A stretch of 64,000 nt of DNA from contig NZ_CANLZC010000002.1 in assembly GCF_947495455.1 (NCBI RefSeq), forward strand, positions 1-64,000. Direction: 5' to 3'. A model generated the notes under the pieces. It saw nothing but the letters and a program-made list of their open reading frames with translations. It searched no databases and was not told the DNA's origin. The position numbers were made by a program, and so were the translations under genes. The stretch is from an uncultured Shewanella sp. (GTDB lineage Bacteria > Pseudomonadota > Gammaproteobacteria > Enterobacterales > Shewanellaceae). How positions within the stretch are numbered: position 1 is the first letter of the stretch; every line of letters begins with the position of its first letter. Positions 29,417 to 38,097 of this stretch are shown here, in pieces.

Positions 29417-30370
29417 TTAAAAAGCATAACGAAGCTTTAAACTCTCCGGATGAGGATTTAAGTACACTTGATTTTCAATATATTCACTAGGATATTCTCT
29501 TAAGTAGTGATTGATCAAAGTAATAGGCACAAGAATAGGCTGCAGACCCTGATGGTATTTCAAAATCATGTCACTCAGCTCTTTTTTTTGCGCCTTCGTT
29601 AAGTGCTTTTTAAAGTAACCTTGTATATGCTGCAATACACTTGTATGGTTTTTGCGTGTCGCCTTAACTTTTAAAATCGCCATGAATTTAGCTAAATAAG
29701 TTTGCGAAAATAAATCAATATTCTCGGGCATTTCCGCTAGCAAAGGACCTAATAAACGATAATGCTTAGGACTATGTGCCATCAATAAGTATTTATAGCG
29801 GGAATGAAACGCAATGAGTTTATGTTTAGTCACTCCAGACAACTGCATACAAGACCAATCATGATAAGCATAAATACGTGTAAAAAAATTCTCACGTATT
29901 CTTAAATCATGTAATCGCCCTTCCTCTTCCACAGGTAAATGAGGGTATTGCTCCATTAAAGCGCGAGCAAACACCCCTACGCCCACTTTAGTACCATTAT
30001 TGCTGCCCATCTGATACTCAATAACACGCTCCATTCCACAAGTGGGTGATTTAGCACATAAAATATACCCTCCTAAAAAATCCAATTGTTTCACTTTATT
30101 TGAGCTAAATTCAACCAATTTATCCGTGACATCCAGACTCCCATCTTGACTTCGAACATAAAGGTTTTCGTTATCTCTGATCAATCTAATTGATTTTCTC
30201 GGCGCCCCCATGCCTATGGCCATTTCGGGACAAACAGGCACAAAATCAAAATGCGGCTTAAGCTCTTTTTTACAATACTGAGACGCCTTATGGCCGCCAT
30301 CAAAACGAACCTTTTCACCTAATAAACAGGCGCTAATACCAATTTGTATTCTTTCTGAATTAAAAACCAT
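29417..30370 (-). CDS. DUF523-DUF1722 two-domain protein (YbgA-like C-terminus)
   Basis: A 317-aa soluble protein. The N-terminal DUF523 part shows IGISACLLGEKVRFDGGHK (about residues 8-26) and conserved cysteines in ACLLG, PVCPE and CAKSPTCG. The DUF523 family includes the iron-sulfur thiouracil desulfurase TudS. The C-terminal DUF1722 part (about residues 150-317) corresponds to E. coli YbgA. The actual substrate is unknown. In many genomes this fusion lies next to a DNA photolyase, but no photolyase is present here. The ATG at 30370 with GGGA 8 bases upstream is preferred over an ATG 17 codons earlier. Confidence 0.85.
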   Translation of the reverse strand: MVFNSERIQIGISACLLGEKVRFDGGHKASQYCKKELKPHFDFVPVCPEMAIGMGAPRKSIRLIRDNENLYVRSQDGSLDVTDKLVEFSSNKVKQLDFLGGYILCAKSPTCGMERVIEYQMGSNNGTKVGVGVFARALMEQYPHLPVEEEGRLHDLRIRENFFTRIYAYHDWSCMQLSGVTKHKLIAFHSRYKYLLMAHSPKHYRLLGPLLAEMPENIDLFSQTYLAKFMAILKVKATRKNHTSVLQHIQGYFKKHLTKAQKKELSDMILKYHQGLQPILVPITLINHYLREYPSEYIENQVYLNPHPESLKLRYAF

Positions 30371-30432
30371 TGTCACATTCCCTGTTATCTCTTTCCCTTC
30401 AAAGCATAGCGTGAATATCAACCCCTTTCTCT

Positions 30433-30460
30433 AAAAAAAGACCCGCATAAACGGGTCTTT
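30433..30460 (-). terminator. Rho-independent terminator downstream of the DUF368 gene
   Basis: On the minus strand, stem AAAGACCCG / CGGGTCTTT with loop TTTATG is followed by a run of Ts. It lies about 385 bp past the DUF368 stop codon, beyond a three-copy repeat array, mirroring the arrangement at ubiF. Confidence 0.87.
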
Positions 30461-30514
30461 GAGAACTTACCAAACTTAAGTTAACCCACGATTAATCACT
30501 ATGACGATTATTGT

Positions 30515-30895
30515 GTCCTTTACGGCAAAACGTTCTTTCCATGCCCTATAGAATATTGACTGACATAATCAGCAAGCAAACGTCAGTAAATCAACTATCA
30601 ATCAAACACTAATCAAATGTTAATCAACGATGGCTACGTGCTTAGCGGCAAAACACTCTTTCCATACCTATAAAATACTGACTGACATAATCAACAAGCA
30701 AACGTCAGTGAATCAACTATCAATCAAACACTAATCAAATGTTAATCAACGATGGCTACTTGCTTAACGGCAAAACACTCTTTCCATGACTATAGAATAC
30801 TGACTGACATAATCAGCAAGCAAACGTCAGTGAATCCACTATCAATCAACTATCCACTATAGCTGCGTGCTTAGCGGCAAAACGTTCTACCCCCC
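30515..30895 (-). repeat. Tandem copies of the DUF368 gene 3' end
   Basis: Three copies of a ~122-bp unit lie between the DUF368 stop codon and its terminator. The landmark CGGCAAAAC recurs at 30523, 30646 and 30768, and the real gene end has it at 30875. Each unit also carries TACTGACTGACATAATC, an ACTGAC/GTCAGT hairpin and an AATCAA-rich spacer. Intergenic copies are close to each other but more diverged from the gene. By eye the similarity extends into the coding sequence, at least through CCATACCNATAANAT. Confidence 0.9.
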
Positions 30896-31778
30896 ATACC
30901 AATAACATTCCCACTAACATGGAAAACACAGCCCATAAAATCAATGAATTTTGCCCAGTCAACTGCTCAAACTGCATAGGAGATAAATTACGCTCAACCA
31001 AAGCGACCATTTCACCTTTTGAATTTTCTCGCCAAGTTAATGTTTCTTTCCAAGGCCAAATTTTCCCTAATGTCCCTAACATGAGTCCCGTTAAGAAAAC
31101 TAAAGTTGCGTCATGGAACTTACGCAAGAGTAAAGAAAGTAAATGACTAAAACTCAATAAGCCGACCACTGCGCCAAGCATGAAAGTTAACATCACAGCA
31201 ATATCAAAGTTTTTAACGGCCCCTAATACACCACTGTATAGGCCAAGCAATACCAGAATAAAACTACCTGAAATACCAGGCAGCAACATAGCCGTTATAG
31301 CGATACAGCCCCCTAAAAAAATATTTAAACGGGTCAATTCCAACGCCACAGGGTTAATCATAGTGATCCCCCATGCGACAGCCACACCAAGTATAAACAA
31401 GACTAAACGTGCTATGGAAAAACCTTGCACTTGTTTTAGCATATGCACGACTGAGATTAAAATCAGCCCAAAAAAGAAAGACCATACAGGAATGGGATGA
31501 GTGACTAACAAATAAGAAATTAACTTAGCTAATGTGAGAATACTGGTTAATATTCCCGCAAACAAACACAATAAAAAGGGGCCGTTTATATGAAGAAAAG
31601 CGGCTTTTATTCCCTTTTGTTTAATCACACTAAAAAGTGAAAAATTAATACTACGAATACTATTGAGCAAGGTATCAAGTATCCCTGTAATGAACGCAAT
31701 CGTCCCCCCCGAAACACCCGGCACGACATCTGCTGCCCCCATGGCAAGACCTTTTAAATAAGTAATAAGGTATTTCAC
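30846..31778 (-). CDS. DUF368 polytopic membrane protein (PopT-type polyprenyl-phosphate transporter)
   Basis: A 310-aa inner-membrane protein with about 8-10 hydrophobic segments. It opens with KGLAMGAADVVPGVSGGT (residues 9-26) and has a second, internally similar motif LLPGISGSF near residue 160-170, the paired signature of DUF368. DUF368 proteins have been shown to help recycle undecaprenyl phosphate across the membrane. The stop codon is followed by a tandem array of degenerate copies of the gene's own 3' end, then a terminator. Confidence 0.88.
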   Translation of the reverse strand: MKYLITYLKGLAMGAADVVPGVSGGTIAFITGILDTLLNSIRSINFSLFSVIKQKGIKAAFLHINGPFLLCLFAGILTSILTLAKLISYLLVTHPIPVWSFFFGLILISVVHMLKQVQGFSIARLVLFILGVAVAWGITMINPVALELTRLNIFLGGCIAITAMLLPGISGSFILVLLGLYSGVLGAVKNFDIAVMLTFMLGAVVGLLSFSHLLSLLLRKFHDATLVFLTGLMLGTLGKIWPWKETLTWRENSKGEMVALVERNLSPMQFEQLTGQNSLILWAVFSMLVGMLLVWGVERFAAKHAAIVDS

Positions 31779-32358
31779 TTTTTATCCTCAAACTGAATTT
31801 AGCTAGCACCCAGTATACGTGGGCAACACCACCTAAAGGAAATGAAACTTACTGCTTTTTCAGCTTCCATCATTATTCCGCTATTTTTCCAGCACAAGAT
31901 AAAAGCAGACACAGTCACATTAAACGAGGGCCTGTTGAGCTTTGGTGGTTAAATTGTGTCCGAGATAAACGTGTTTTAATCGCGACGGGAGGGATGACAC
32001 CTAGTGATCTAAGCCCTCTTTCTTTAACAAAGAGGCTCCCAACAAAGAGTAAAACACGTTTAGTGAATCCTACGGACAGCGTTTGTGGCTCCTCTCTACG
32101 GCGTTATCGCTTGTTTATGTACGACCCCATGGATGGGGGAGGTAGAGCGATGTTTGAACCCAAGCCGAGAATCACTACACCACACAAGCTCTGCCTTGTA
32201 TAAAGAACCCACAAACTGCTGCAGAAATCATCACCAAAGTTCAATAGGCCCTAGCCACTGACTTAAAAAAAATGTTAGTCTAGCCAAAAGACATCCGACC
32301 AGATGCCTTATCTCTATGATCCTTTAGCCTCTATAATCAATAACAAAGGAATGCGAAC
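31779..32358. other. Long intergenic region with a palindromic repeat
   Basis: A 580-bp gap between the divergent DUF368 and hotdog genes. It contains palindromic element B (31966-32062) and the shared tail ACACAAGCTCTGCCTTG near 32171, followed by AT-rich sequence. A 69-codon open frame across the element is interrupted in the sister copy and is not a convincing gene. Ribosome site AAAGGA for the next gene lies at the right end. Confidence 0.6.
31966..32062. repeat. Nested palindromic intergenic element, copy B
   Basis: A 97-bp element with perfect 13-bp outer arms TAAACGTGTTTTA (31966-31978) / TAAAACACGTTTA (32050-32062). It has a GGGAG/CTCCC middle pair and an inner hairpin CCTCTTT / AAAGAGG around 32016-32036. 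Compared with copy A (25711-25823), the outer stem has a G-to-T change on one arm and the matching C-to-A change on the other, so pairing is kept. Confidence 0.78.
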
Positions 32359-32835
32359 ATGCAGATTGCAAAACCGACTAAAGTGATGTCAATTTACAAC
32401 AAGATGAGTCGTTTTTCTTTTGGTAATAAACTCTTTTCAATGTTTATCAGCCGAATGGCGCCTTATTTTGCAACCATTAAGCCCCTCATTACCGATTTAC
32501 GGCCACACCGCTGCGTCTGTTTAGTCAAAAAAAGACGCGCCGTTCATAATCACATCAAAACAGTCCATGTTATTGCCATCTGTAATGGGTTAGAAATGGC
32601 CATGGGAACGATGGCTGAAGCATCGATTCCGGCTCATTTACGTTGGCTACCAAAAGGAATGAGTCTCGACTATACCGCCAAAGCAAACAGCGATATTCGC
32701 TGTGTCGCAGAAGTCCAGCCAGAGCAATGGGTACCGGGTGATTTATTGGTTAATGTTACCGCTTATGATGAAAATGATATAGTTGTCGTGAAAGGAACTA
32801 TCAAACTGTGGATCACAGAAAAACCTGCAAAATAG
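32359..32835 (+). CDS. DUF4442 hotdog-fold thioesterase-like protein
   Basis: A 158-aa cytoplasmic protein resembling DUF4442 proteins of the hotdog superfamily. It includes the helix segment HNHIKTVHVIAICNGLEMAMG (about residues 63-83), where the Asn/His-rich turn and following helix form the usual active region, and the strand MSLDYTAKANSDIRCVAE. Thioesterase activity is typical of the fold but unproven for this family. AAAGGA with 8-base spacing supports the ATG. Confidence 0.8.
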   Translation: MQIAKPTKVMSIYNKMSRFSFGNKLFSMFISRMAPYFATIKPLITDLRPHRCVCLVKKRRAVHNHIKTVHVIAICNGLEMAMGTMAEASIPAHLRWLPKGMSLDYTAKANSDIRCVAEVQPEQWVPGDLLVNVTAYDENDIVVVKGTIKLWITEKPAK

Positions 32836-32864
32836 ACTGAGATTAGATCAAATCATTACCAATC

Positions 32865-32892
32865 ACCCCATAAAAGCCTTATTTTTATGAGG
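32865..32892 (+). terminator. Possible terminator after the hotdog gene
   Basis: Short stem AAGCCT / AGGCTT around TATTTTTATG, 40 bp past the stop codon. The loop is long and the trailing T-run weak (ATCTGTCTTT), so confidence is modest. Confidence 0.45.
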
Positions 32893-32967
32893 CTTATCTG
32901 TCTTTATCTATGAGTATAAATAGTGCGATACTACTCTAATGATTTATTTAATTAACGCTTATTTTTT

Positions 32968-33309
32968 ATGATCTTTGCCATTTGCTTTCTCAGCCTGTTA
33001 ACTATCACTTATTTAATGGCCCTAGTCTCAGTCAAGATACTCTTTTTATACATTATCATGAGCCTAGTGACCTTTTGTGCTTTTGCCATCGACAAATCCG
33101 CAGCTCGCAAATCAAAATGGCGGACAAAAGAGCGCACCTTGCATTTATTATCTTTACTGTGTGGCTGGCCGGGTGCGCTTATTGCACAAAAAATATTACG
33201 CCATAAAACAAAAAAACAGCCCTTTAAAAAGTGGTTATATTTTGTCATTTTTATCAATATATTAATAATGTATACGGTATTATTCACTCCCATACGCATT
33301 CCCTTTTAA
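32968..33309 (+). CDS. DUF1294 small membrane protein
   Basis: A 113-aa protein with two N-terminal hydrophobic segments, a conserved basic stretch AIDKSAARKSKWRTKERTLH near residues 43-62, the LLSLLCGWPGALIAQ segment, and a final membrane helix. The pattern fits DUF1294, whose members sometimes carry a cold-shock domain. Here only the membrane domain is present. Function unknown. Confidence 0.8.
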   Translation: MIFAICFLSLLTITYLMALVSVKILFLYIIMSLVTFCAFAIDKSAARKSKWRTKERTLHLLSLLCGWPGALIAQKILRHKTKKQPFKKWLYFVIFINILIMYTVLFTPIRIPF

Positions 33310-33413
33310 CCATCTTGAAAATGAAAAGACATTGAGTCAATAATAAGTAAATCGAAAATAAACACCTCTACTGACAAACAGCAAAAGTCAAACCGCTAAT
33401 AAAGGATCTCACA

Positions 33414-33884
33414 ATGAAAGTCATACTCGCTATTATTCTCATCGCTGGTGTTATTTTTTACTTTTATCACTCTGGAAATAATCAAGCCGAAATCAAAGAG
33501 CAGCAAGCCCAAGGGCAAGTATTTTTAAACAACAATAAAAAACTGCCACAAGTCAAAACCACGGCATCGGGATTACAGTATCAAGTGTTGACGCAAGGCA
33601 CAGGTACACAGCACCCTAAAGCAACAGATACAGTTACTGTCAATTATGAAGGCCGGCTTATCAACGGTGACGTTTTTGATAGCTCTTTTGAACGAGGGAA
33701 GCCTATTTCATTTCCATTGAATCGTGTCATTAAAGGCTGGACTGAAGGCTTACAATTAATGGTTGTCGGTGAAAAAGCACGCTTTTTTATTCCTAGCAAA
33801 TTAGCTTACGGCAATCGACGTGCAGGACAAATTCCCGCTGGTGCAACCTTAATTTTTGATGTGGAATTGATCAGCATAGACTAA
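33414..33884 (+). CDS. FKBP-type peptidyl-prolyl cis-trans isomerase
   Basis: A 156-aa protein with an N-terminal hydrophobic anchor or signal (residues 1-20) followed by a 100-residue FKBP domain. Visible are TVTVNYEGRLINGDVFDSS, IKGWTEGLQLM, and the C-terminal IPAGATLIFDVELI. It is probably periplasmic and membrane-tethered, assisting proline isomerisation in folding proteins. No lipobox is seen. Confidence 0.92.
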   Translation: MKVILAIILIAGVIFYFYHSGNNQAEIKEQQAQGQVFLNNNKKLPQVKTTASGLQYQVLTQGTGTQHPKATDTVTVNYEGRLINGDVFDSSFERGKPISFPLNRVIKGWTEGLQLMVVGEKARFFIPSKLAYGNRRAGQIPAGATLIFDVELISID

Positions 33885-34012
33885 TCACACAGCCATTCTC
33901 CCCCTTCCTTTAGGTAACAAATTTGAATAACAAAGAAGGGGTCCATGTTAACATTACGGTCATATTATTCCTTTTAACGTCATCCATTACCATTATTCAA
34001 CTTGGGAGCCTT

Positions 34013-35800
34013 ATGTCATCACTCATTGCCACTCGCCTTAACGCTATTAGAACGGAAATGGCCAAGCACGATCTCGATGCTTTTATTGTCCCTAGAGCCG
34101 ACGAATACTTAGGTGAATATGTCCCCGCCCATAATGAACGTTTACACTGGATAACAGGCTTTACTGGCTCAGCAGGCATGGCGATCATTCTAAAAAACAG
34201 TGCAGCGATATTTACCGATGGCCGCTATACCGTCCAAGTTCGCCAGCAAGTGAATGCTGAACTTTTTGAATATTTAAGCCTAACGGACACACCACAAATT
34301 CAATGGCTCATTGAAACACTGCCTAATCACTCTCGAATCGGGATCGACAGCCGCCTACACAGTTTAAGCTGGTATCAGGCCGCACAATCAGCGTTTAACA
34401 ACGCCGACTTATCACTTGTCACCCTAGATAGCAACCCGATTGATATACACTGGAACAATCGCCCCAAAGCTTCAAGTTCACCAGCAATCTTATTCAGTAA
34501 TGATTACGCTGGAGAAACGAGTCTAAATAAACGCACAAGAATCGCCTCAAAAATACAGCAAGCCGGTGCAAATGCCGCCTTAATTACCGCTCTGGACTCT
34601 TTTTGTTGGTTACTGAATCTCAGAGGCCAAGATGTCCCTCGACTGCCAGTGATCCTTGGCACTGCGCTATTATATCGAGATGGTAGCGTTCAACTTTTTA
34701 CCGATATCAGCAAATTGCCTAAAGGAATTAATGAACATGTTGGATGTGGTGTCTCTTTTTTACCTGAAACAGCATTAAAAGAAGCATTAACAGCCCTTTC
34801 TAATACCCTATTGCTTTGCGATCCTGACACCAGCAATGCTTGGGCGCAACTCACAGCCAAAAACGCAGGGGTCAGCTTACTGGCTGCAAGTTGCCCTATT
34901 GCATTAGAAAAAGCGCAGAAAAATGCAGTAGAACTCGCCGGATTTAAAGCCTGCCATATTCGAGATGGCGCCGCTGTCAGTCGCTTTTTAGCTTGGCTCG
35001 ATAATGAAGTGCAAGAAAACCGTTTCCATAACGAAGCCCAACTGAGCGATAAGCTCGAAAGCTTTCGACTTGCCGATCCTCTGTATCAGCAGCCCAGCTT
35101 TGACACCATTTCAGCACTTGGCAGTAATGCTGCCATGTGTCATTACAACCATAACAATGGCACGCCAGCGAATATGCAATTAAACAGCCTCTATTTAGTT
35201 GACTCTGGTGCCCAGTACTTTGATGGCACCACAGATGTGACTCGCACAGTTGCTATAGGTAATGTCACTCAAGAACATAAAAAGATGGTCACCTTAGTGC
35301 TTAAAGGCCACATAGCGCTAGATAAAGCTAAATTTCCACGGGGCACAAGTGGTCAACAATTGGATGGCTTTGCCAGACAATTTTTATGGCAACATGGCTA
35401 TGATTACGATCATGGCACAGGCCATGGCGTCGGTCATTTTCTTAACGTCCACGAAGGTCCACAGCGTATTGCAAAAGCAGGTCAAAACGTCGCATTATTG
35501 CCCGGCATGATAGTCTCCAATGAGCCTGGGTATTACCGCGAGGATGAATTTGGCATTCGACTTGAAAACCTAGTCACAGTGCAAACCTGTCAGTCCTTAA
35601 TTGGCGTTGAACGAGACATGTTAGAGTTTAAAGCACTCACCCTTATTCCAATGGATAAACGCCTTATCGATAAAAATTTACTGACAAAAGAGGAAATCAC
35701 TTGGCTAAATGACTATCATCAACAAGTCTTTAAAGCTTTAGCCCCTTTAATGCATGGCAGCGATTTAGATTGGCTAACCAATGCAACGACAGCAATCTAG
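34013..35800 (+). CDS. Xaa-Pro aminopeptidase (M24 family)
   Basis: A 595-aa dinuclear-metal peptidase that removes N-terminal residues preceding proline. It is the long three-domain type (two creatinase-like domains and a C-terminal pita-bread domain). Metal-site motifs are LVDSGAQYFDGTTDVTRT (two Asp), GTGHGVGHFLNVHEGP (His), SNEPGYY and RLENLV (Glu). The ATG at 34013 has GGGAG immediately upstream; the frame continues upstream into a hydrophobic stretch that would be unusual for this cytosolic enzyme. Confidence 0.92.
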   Translation: MSSLIATRLNAIRTEMAKHDLDAFIVPRADEYLGEYVPAHNERLHWITGFTGSAGMAIILKNSAAIFTDGRYTVQVRQQVNAELFEYLSLTDTPQIQWLIETLPNHSRIGIDSRLHSLSWYQAAQSAFNNADLSLVTLDSNPIDIHWNNRPKASSSPAILFSNDYAGETSLNKRTRIASKIQQAGANAALITALDSFCWLLNLRGQDVPRLPVILGTALLYRDGSVQLFTDISKLPKGINEHVGCGVSFLPETALKEALTALSNTLLLCDPDTSNAWAQLTAKNAGVSLLAASCPIALEKAQKNAVELAGFKACHIRDGAAVSRFLAWLDNEVQENRFHNEAQLSDKLESFRLADPLYQQPSFDTISALGSNAAMCHYNHNNGTPANMQLNSLYLVDSGAQYFDGTTDVTRTVAIGNVTQEHKKMVTLVLKGHIALDKAKFPRGTSGQQLDGFARQFLWQHGYDYDHGTGHGVGHFLNVHEGPQRIAKAGQNVALLPGMIVSNEPGYYREDEFGIRLENLVTVQTCQSLIGVERDMLEFKALTLIPMDKRLIDKNLLTKEEITWLNDYHQQVFKALAPLMHGSDLDWLTNATTAI

Positions 35801-35806
35801 TCAATA

Positions 35807-35855
35807 AAACTAGCTTTTACCCCTTATTATTCAATCTGTTGTAAAAGCTAGTTTA
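35807..35855 (+). terminator. Stem-loop after the aminopeptidase gene
   Basis: A perfect 14-bp stem AAACTAGCTTTTAC / GTAAAAGCTAGTTT surrounds a 20-nt loop directly after the stop codon. Only a short T-run follows, so it is a probable terminator or an mRNA 3'-end stabiliser. Confidence 0.65.
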
Positions 35856-35884
35856 GCCTTATCTTATATTAAGTGAGAAAAAAT

Positions 35885-36310
35885 ATGAACTATCCAGTCA
35901 CAGCATCCTGCCAATGCGGGCAAGTGAGCTACACACTCTCTAAAAAGCCAATAAAAGTGTTAGCTTGTCACTGCCAAGAGTGCCAAAAACTGTCTTCAAG
36001 TCCTTTTAGTGTGACTGCTGTTGTTGCAAAAGAAGATATTCATTTTCAAGGTGAAATGAAACATTGGAGCCGAATGGCTGACAGTGGCAATCAAAATCAT
36101 GCTAAGTTTTGCCCCACTTGTGGCACCCGCATTTACCATTACAATCCCGAACAACCCGATCTTATTAAGTTAAAATTAAAACCCGTTGGCGCCTCAGTGG
36201 ATAAGGATTTTGCTCCCATGATCCACGTCTGGGCTGATGAAAAACCATCGTGGTATCACATTCCAACAAATGTTGAAGCATTAGCGAAACAGCCCCCTTC
36301 ACTGACTTAA
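35885..36310 (+). CDS. GFA-family zinc-binding protein
   Basis: A 141-aa protein with the Gfa zinc pattern: CQCGQ near the N-terminus, CHCQECQK, and FCPTCGTRIY. The family is named for glutathione-dependent formaldehyde activation, but most members have unknown substrates. The ATG at 35885 is chosen over a GTG four codons upstream because GTGAG serves as its ribosome site. Confidence 0.88.
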   Translation: MNYPVTASCQCGQVSYTLSKKPIKVLACHCQECQKLSSSPFSVTAVVAKEDIHFQGEMKHWSRMADSGNQNHAKFCPTCGTRIYHYNPEQPDLIKLKLKPVGASVDKDFAPMIHVWADEKPSWYHIPTNVEALAKQPPSLT

Positions 36311-36410
36311 ATGGCGACTGATGTTTTACCGTTTAAACTCATGAATGAGCAAATAGTGACCGCGAAAAACAACACATTTACAAATAAGCCTAAACCCCCA
36401 TTCCAATTTT

Positions 36411-36419
36411 TGCTATAAT
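36411..36419 (+). promoter_or_regulatory. Extended -10 promoter of the RhlE-type helicase gene
   Basis: TGCTATAAT is an extended consensus -10 (TGN-TATAAT) with only a poor -35 upstream. It would give a 5' untranslated region of about 75 nt before the helicase ATG. Long leaders on DEAD-box helicase genes often mediate cold induction; that is inference here. Confidence 0.55.
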
Positions 36420-36502
36420 CCGCCACCGCGATCAAATCTTACTGATTTTTTTGCGCGCTTAACGATTAATTTGATGTGAATGACGAATAATAGGACCTCA
36501 TA

Positions 36503-37801
36503 ATGAGATTTGAATCTTTTAGTTTTGCTCCCGAGATTTTACGCGCTATCTCAGAATGCGGTTATCAAAAAATGACGCCTATTCAGCAGCAAGCCATCCC
36601 TGCCATCAGGCGTGGCCAAGATGTGTTAGCCAGTGCTCAAACCGGCACAGGCAAAACCGCCGCTTTTGCTTTACCTATTCTGCAAAAAATGCTTGATAAG
36701 CCCAGCGACACTCACCGCTCAAATACCAAAGCGCTCATATTGACGCCCACCAGAGAGCTTGCAGCACAAGTTGCCCAAAATATTCATGATTATAGCCAAT
36801 ACCTTAACATGAGTATTGTCACTCTGTATGGCGGCGTGAAAATGGACTCTCAAGCGCTGAAATTAAAACGAGGCGCCGATATAATCGTTGCCACTCCGGG
36901 TCGATTGCTTGAACACTTAACCTCTTGTAATTTAAGTCTCTCTAATCTGAGCTTCCTGGTATTAGATGAGGCGGATCGCATGCTAGATATGGGATTTAGT
37001 CAAGACATTCAAAAAATTCTACAAGTGGCCAATAGCAAACGTCAAAATTTACTCTTTTCAGCCACCTTTTCAAGTGCAGTAAAAAAACTCGCCAATGACA
37101 TGCTGATTAAACCCAATGTGATCAGTGCGGATAAGCAAAACACCACAGCCGCAACTGTGAGTCAAGCCATTTACCCCGTCGAGCAACGTCGTAAACGAGA
37201 ATTACTCTCTGAACTCATTGGCACAAAAAACTGGCAACAAGTCTTAGTCTTCACCGCCACCCGTGATGCAGCAGATGTTCTTGTCAAAGAACTGAATTTA
37301 GATGGTATTCCTTCTAGCGTTGTCCATGGTGAAAAAGCACAAGGCAGTCGCCGCCGTGCATTACGTGAATTCAAAGAAGGTAAAGTGCGCGTGCTCGTCG
37401 CCACCGAAGTGGCCGCTCGTGGCTTAGACATTCCCGATTTAGCTTATGTGGTCAATTACGATCTGCCTTTTCTAGCCGAAGATTATGTCCATCGCATTGG
37501 CAGAACGGGCCGAGCAGGTAAAAGCGGAGTGGCCATCTCATTTGTGAGCCGTGAAGAAGAACGCACCCTTGCCGATATCGAAAAACTCATAGGCCAAAAA
37601 TTACGTCGTATTACCATTCCAGGCTATGAAGTCGGCAGCCGAGATCTCCTCATTAAGCAATTGCAAAAGCGCCGCAGCTTCGCTAAAAAACAACAACGTC
37701 ATGATAATGCTGGCGCTCAAGTCATTGCCGAACGAAAAATGAGTGGTCGCAGAGTCAAAGTCAAAAATGCCTCTTCAGCGAAAATTAAAAAGTTAAAATA
37801 A
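36503..37801 (+). CDS. rhlE: DEAD-box RNA helicase, RhlE-like
   Basis: A 432-aa ATP-dependent RNA helicase. All core motifs are visible in order: the Q motif MTPIQQQAIP, AQTGTGKT (I), PTRELA (Ia), ATPGRLLEHL (Ib), DEAD (II), SATFS (III), ARGLDIP (V) and HRIGRTGRAG (VI). The ~60-residue C-terminal tail is basic, as in RhlE and its relatives that act in ribosome assembly and mRNA decay. Monocistronic, closed by a GC-rich terminator. Confidence 0.92.
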   Translation: MRFESFSFAPEILRAISECGYQKMTPIQQQAIPAIRRGQDVLASAQTGTGKTAAFALPILQKMLDKPSDTHRSNTKALILTPTRELAAQVAQNIHDYSQYLNMSIVTLYGGVKMDSQALKLKRGADIIVATPGRLLEHLTSCNLSLSNLSFLVLDEADRMLDMGFSQDIQKILQVANSKRQNLLFSATFSSAVKKLANDMLIKPNVISADKQNTTAATVSQAIYPVEQRRKRELLSELIGTKNWQQVLVFTATRDAADVLVKELNLDGIPSSVVHGEKAQGSRRRALREFKEGKVRVLVATEVAARGLDIPDLAYVVNYDLPFLAEDYVHRIGRTGRAGKSGVAISFVSREEERTLADIEKLIGQKLRRITIPGYEVGSRDLLIKQLQKRRSFAKKQQRHDNAGAQVIAERKMSGRRVKVKNASSAKIKKLK

Positions 37802-37812
37802 TCCTATGCACC

Positions 37813-37840
37813 GAGGAGAGCGGCGCTCTCCTCTTCCTGT
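37813..37840 (+). terminator. Terminator after the helicase gene
   Basis: Perfect 9-bp stem GAGGAGAGC / GCTCTCCTC with a 3-nt loop, followed by TTCCTGTT, 12 bp past the stop codon. Confidence 0.75.
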
Positions 37841-38097
37841 TAAGCAACAGAAGCCATAATGACAATATCCAACCTTTCCTAAATGCATCTCAATCCTATA
37901 AATTATATCTAAAATCATTTTGATATGATTAACAAATATGAAGTCGATTTAAAGTGGGTATAATAGCCATTCCATTTTCATAAGATCTTTTAATAGCATT
38001 TTTATCTTGGTAAATAGGCCGCGACTAGAACACCTTGATTTCGAGCATCCATTAACCACAAAAGATCAGTTACCCCTAAAATAATAAGGTCAATATC

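Noticed and set aside
30515..30845. Three ~122-bp repeats considered as a CRISPR array
   Set aside because: Units are contiguous, diverged and lack unique spacers of constant length; they match the neighbouring gene end and no cas genes are present.
31994..32203. 69-codon plus-strand frame across palindromic element B
   Set aside because: It is made of the repeat itself, and the sister copy at 25711 does not keep the frame.
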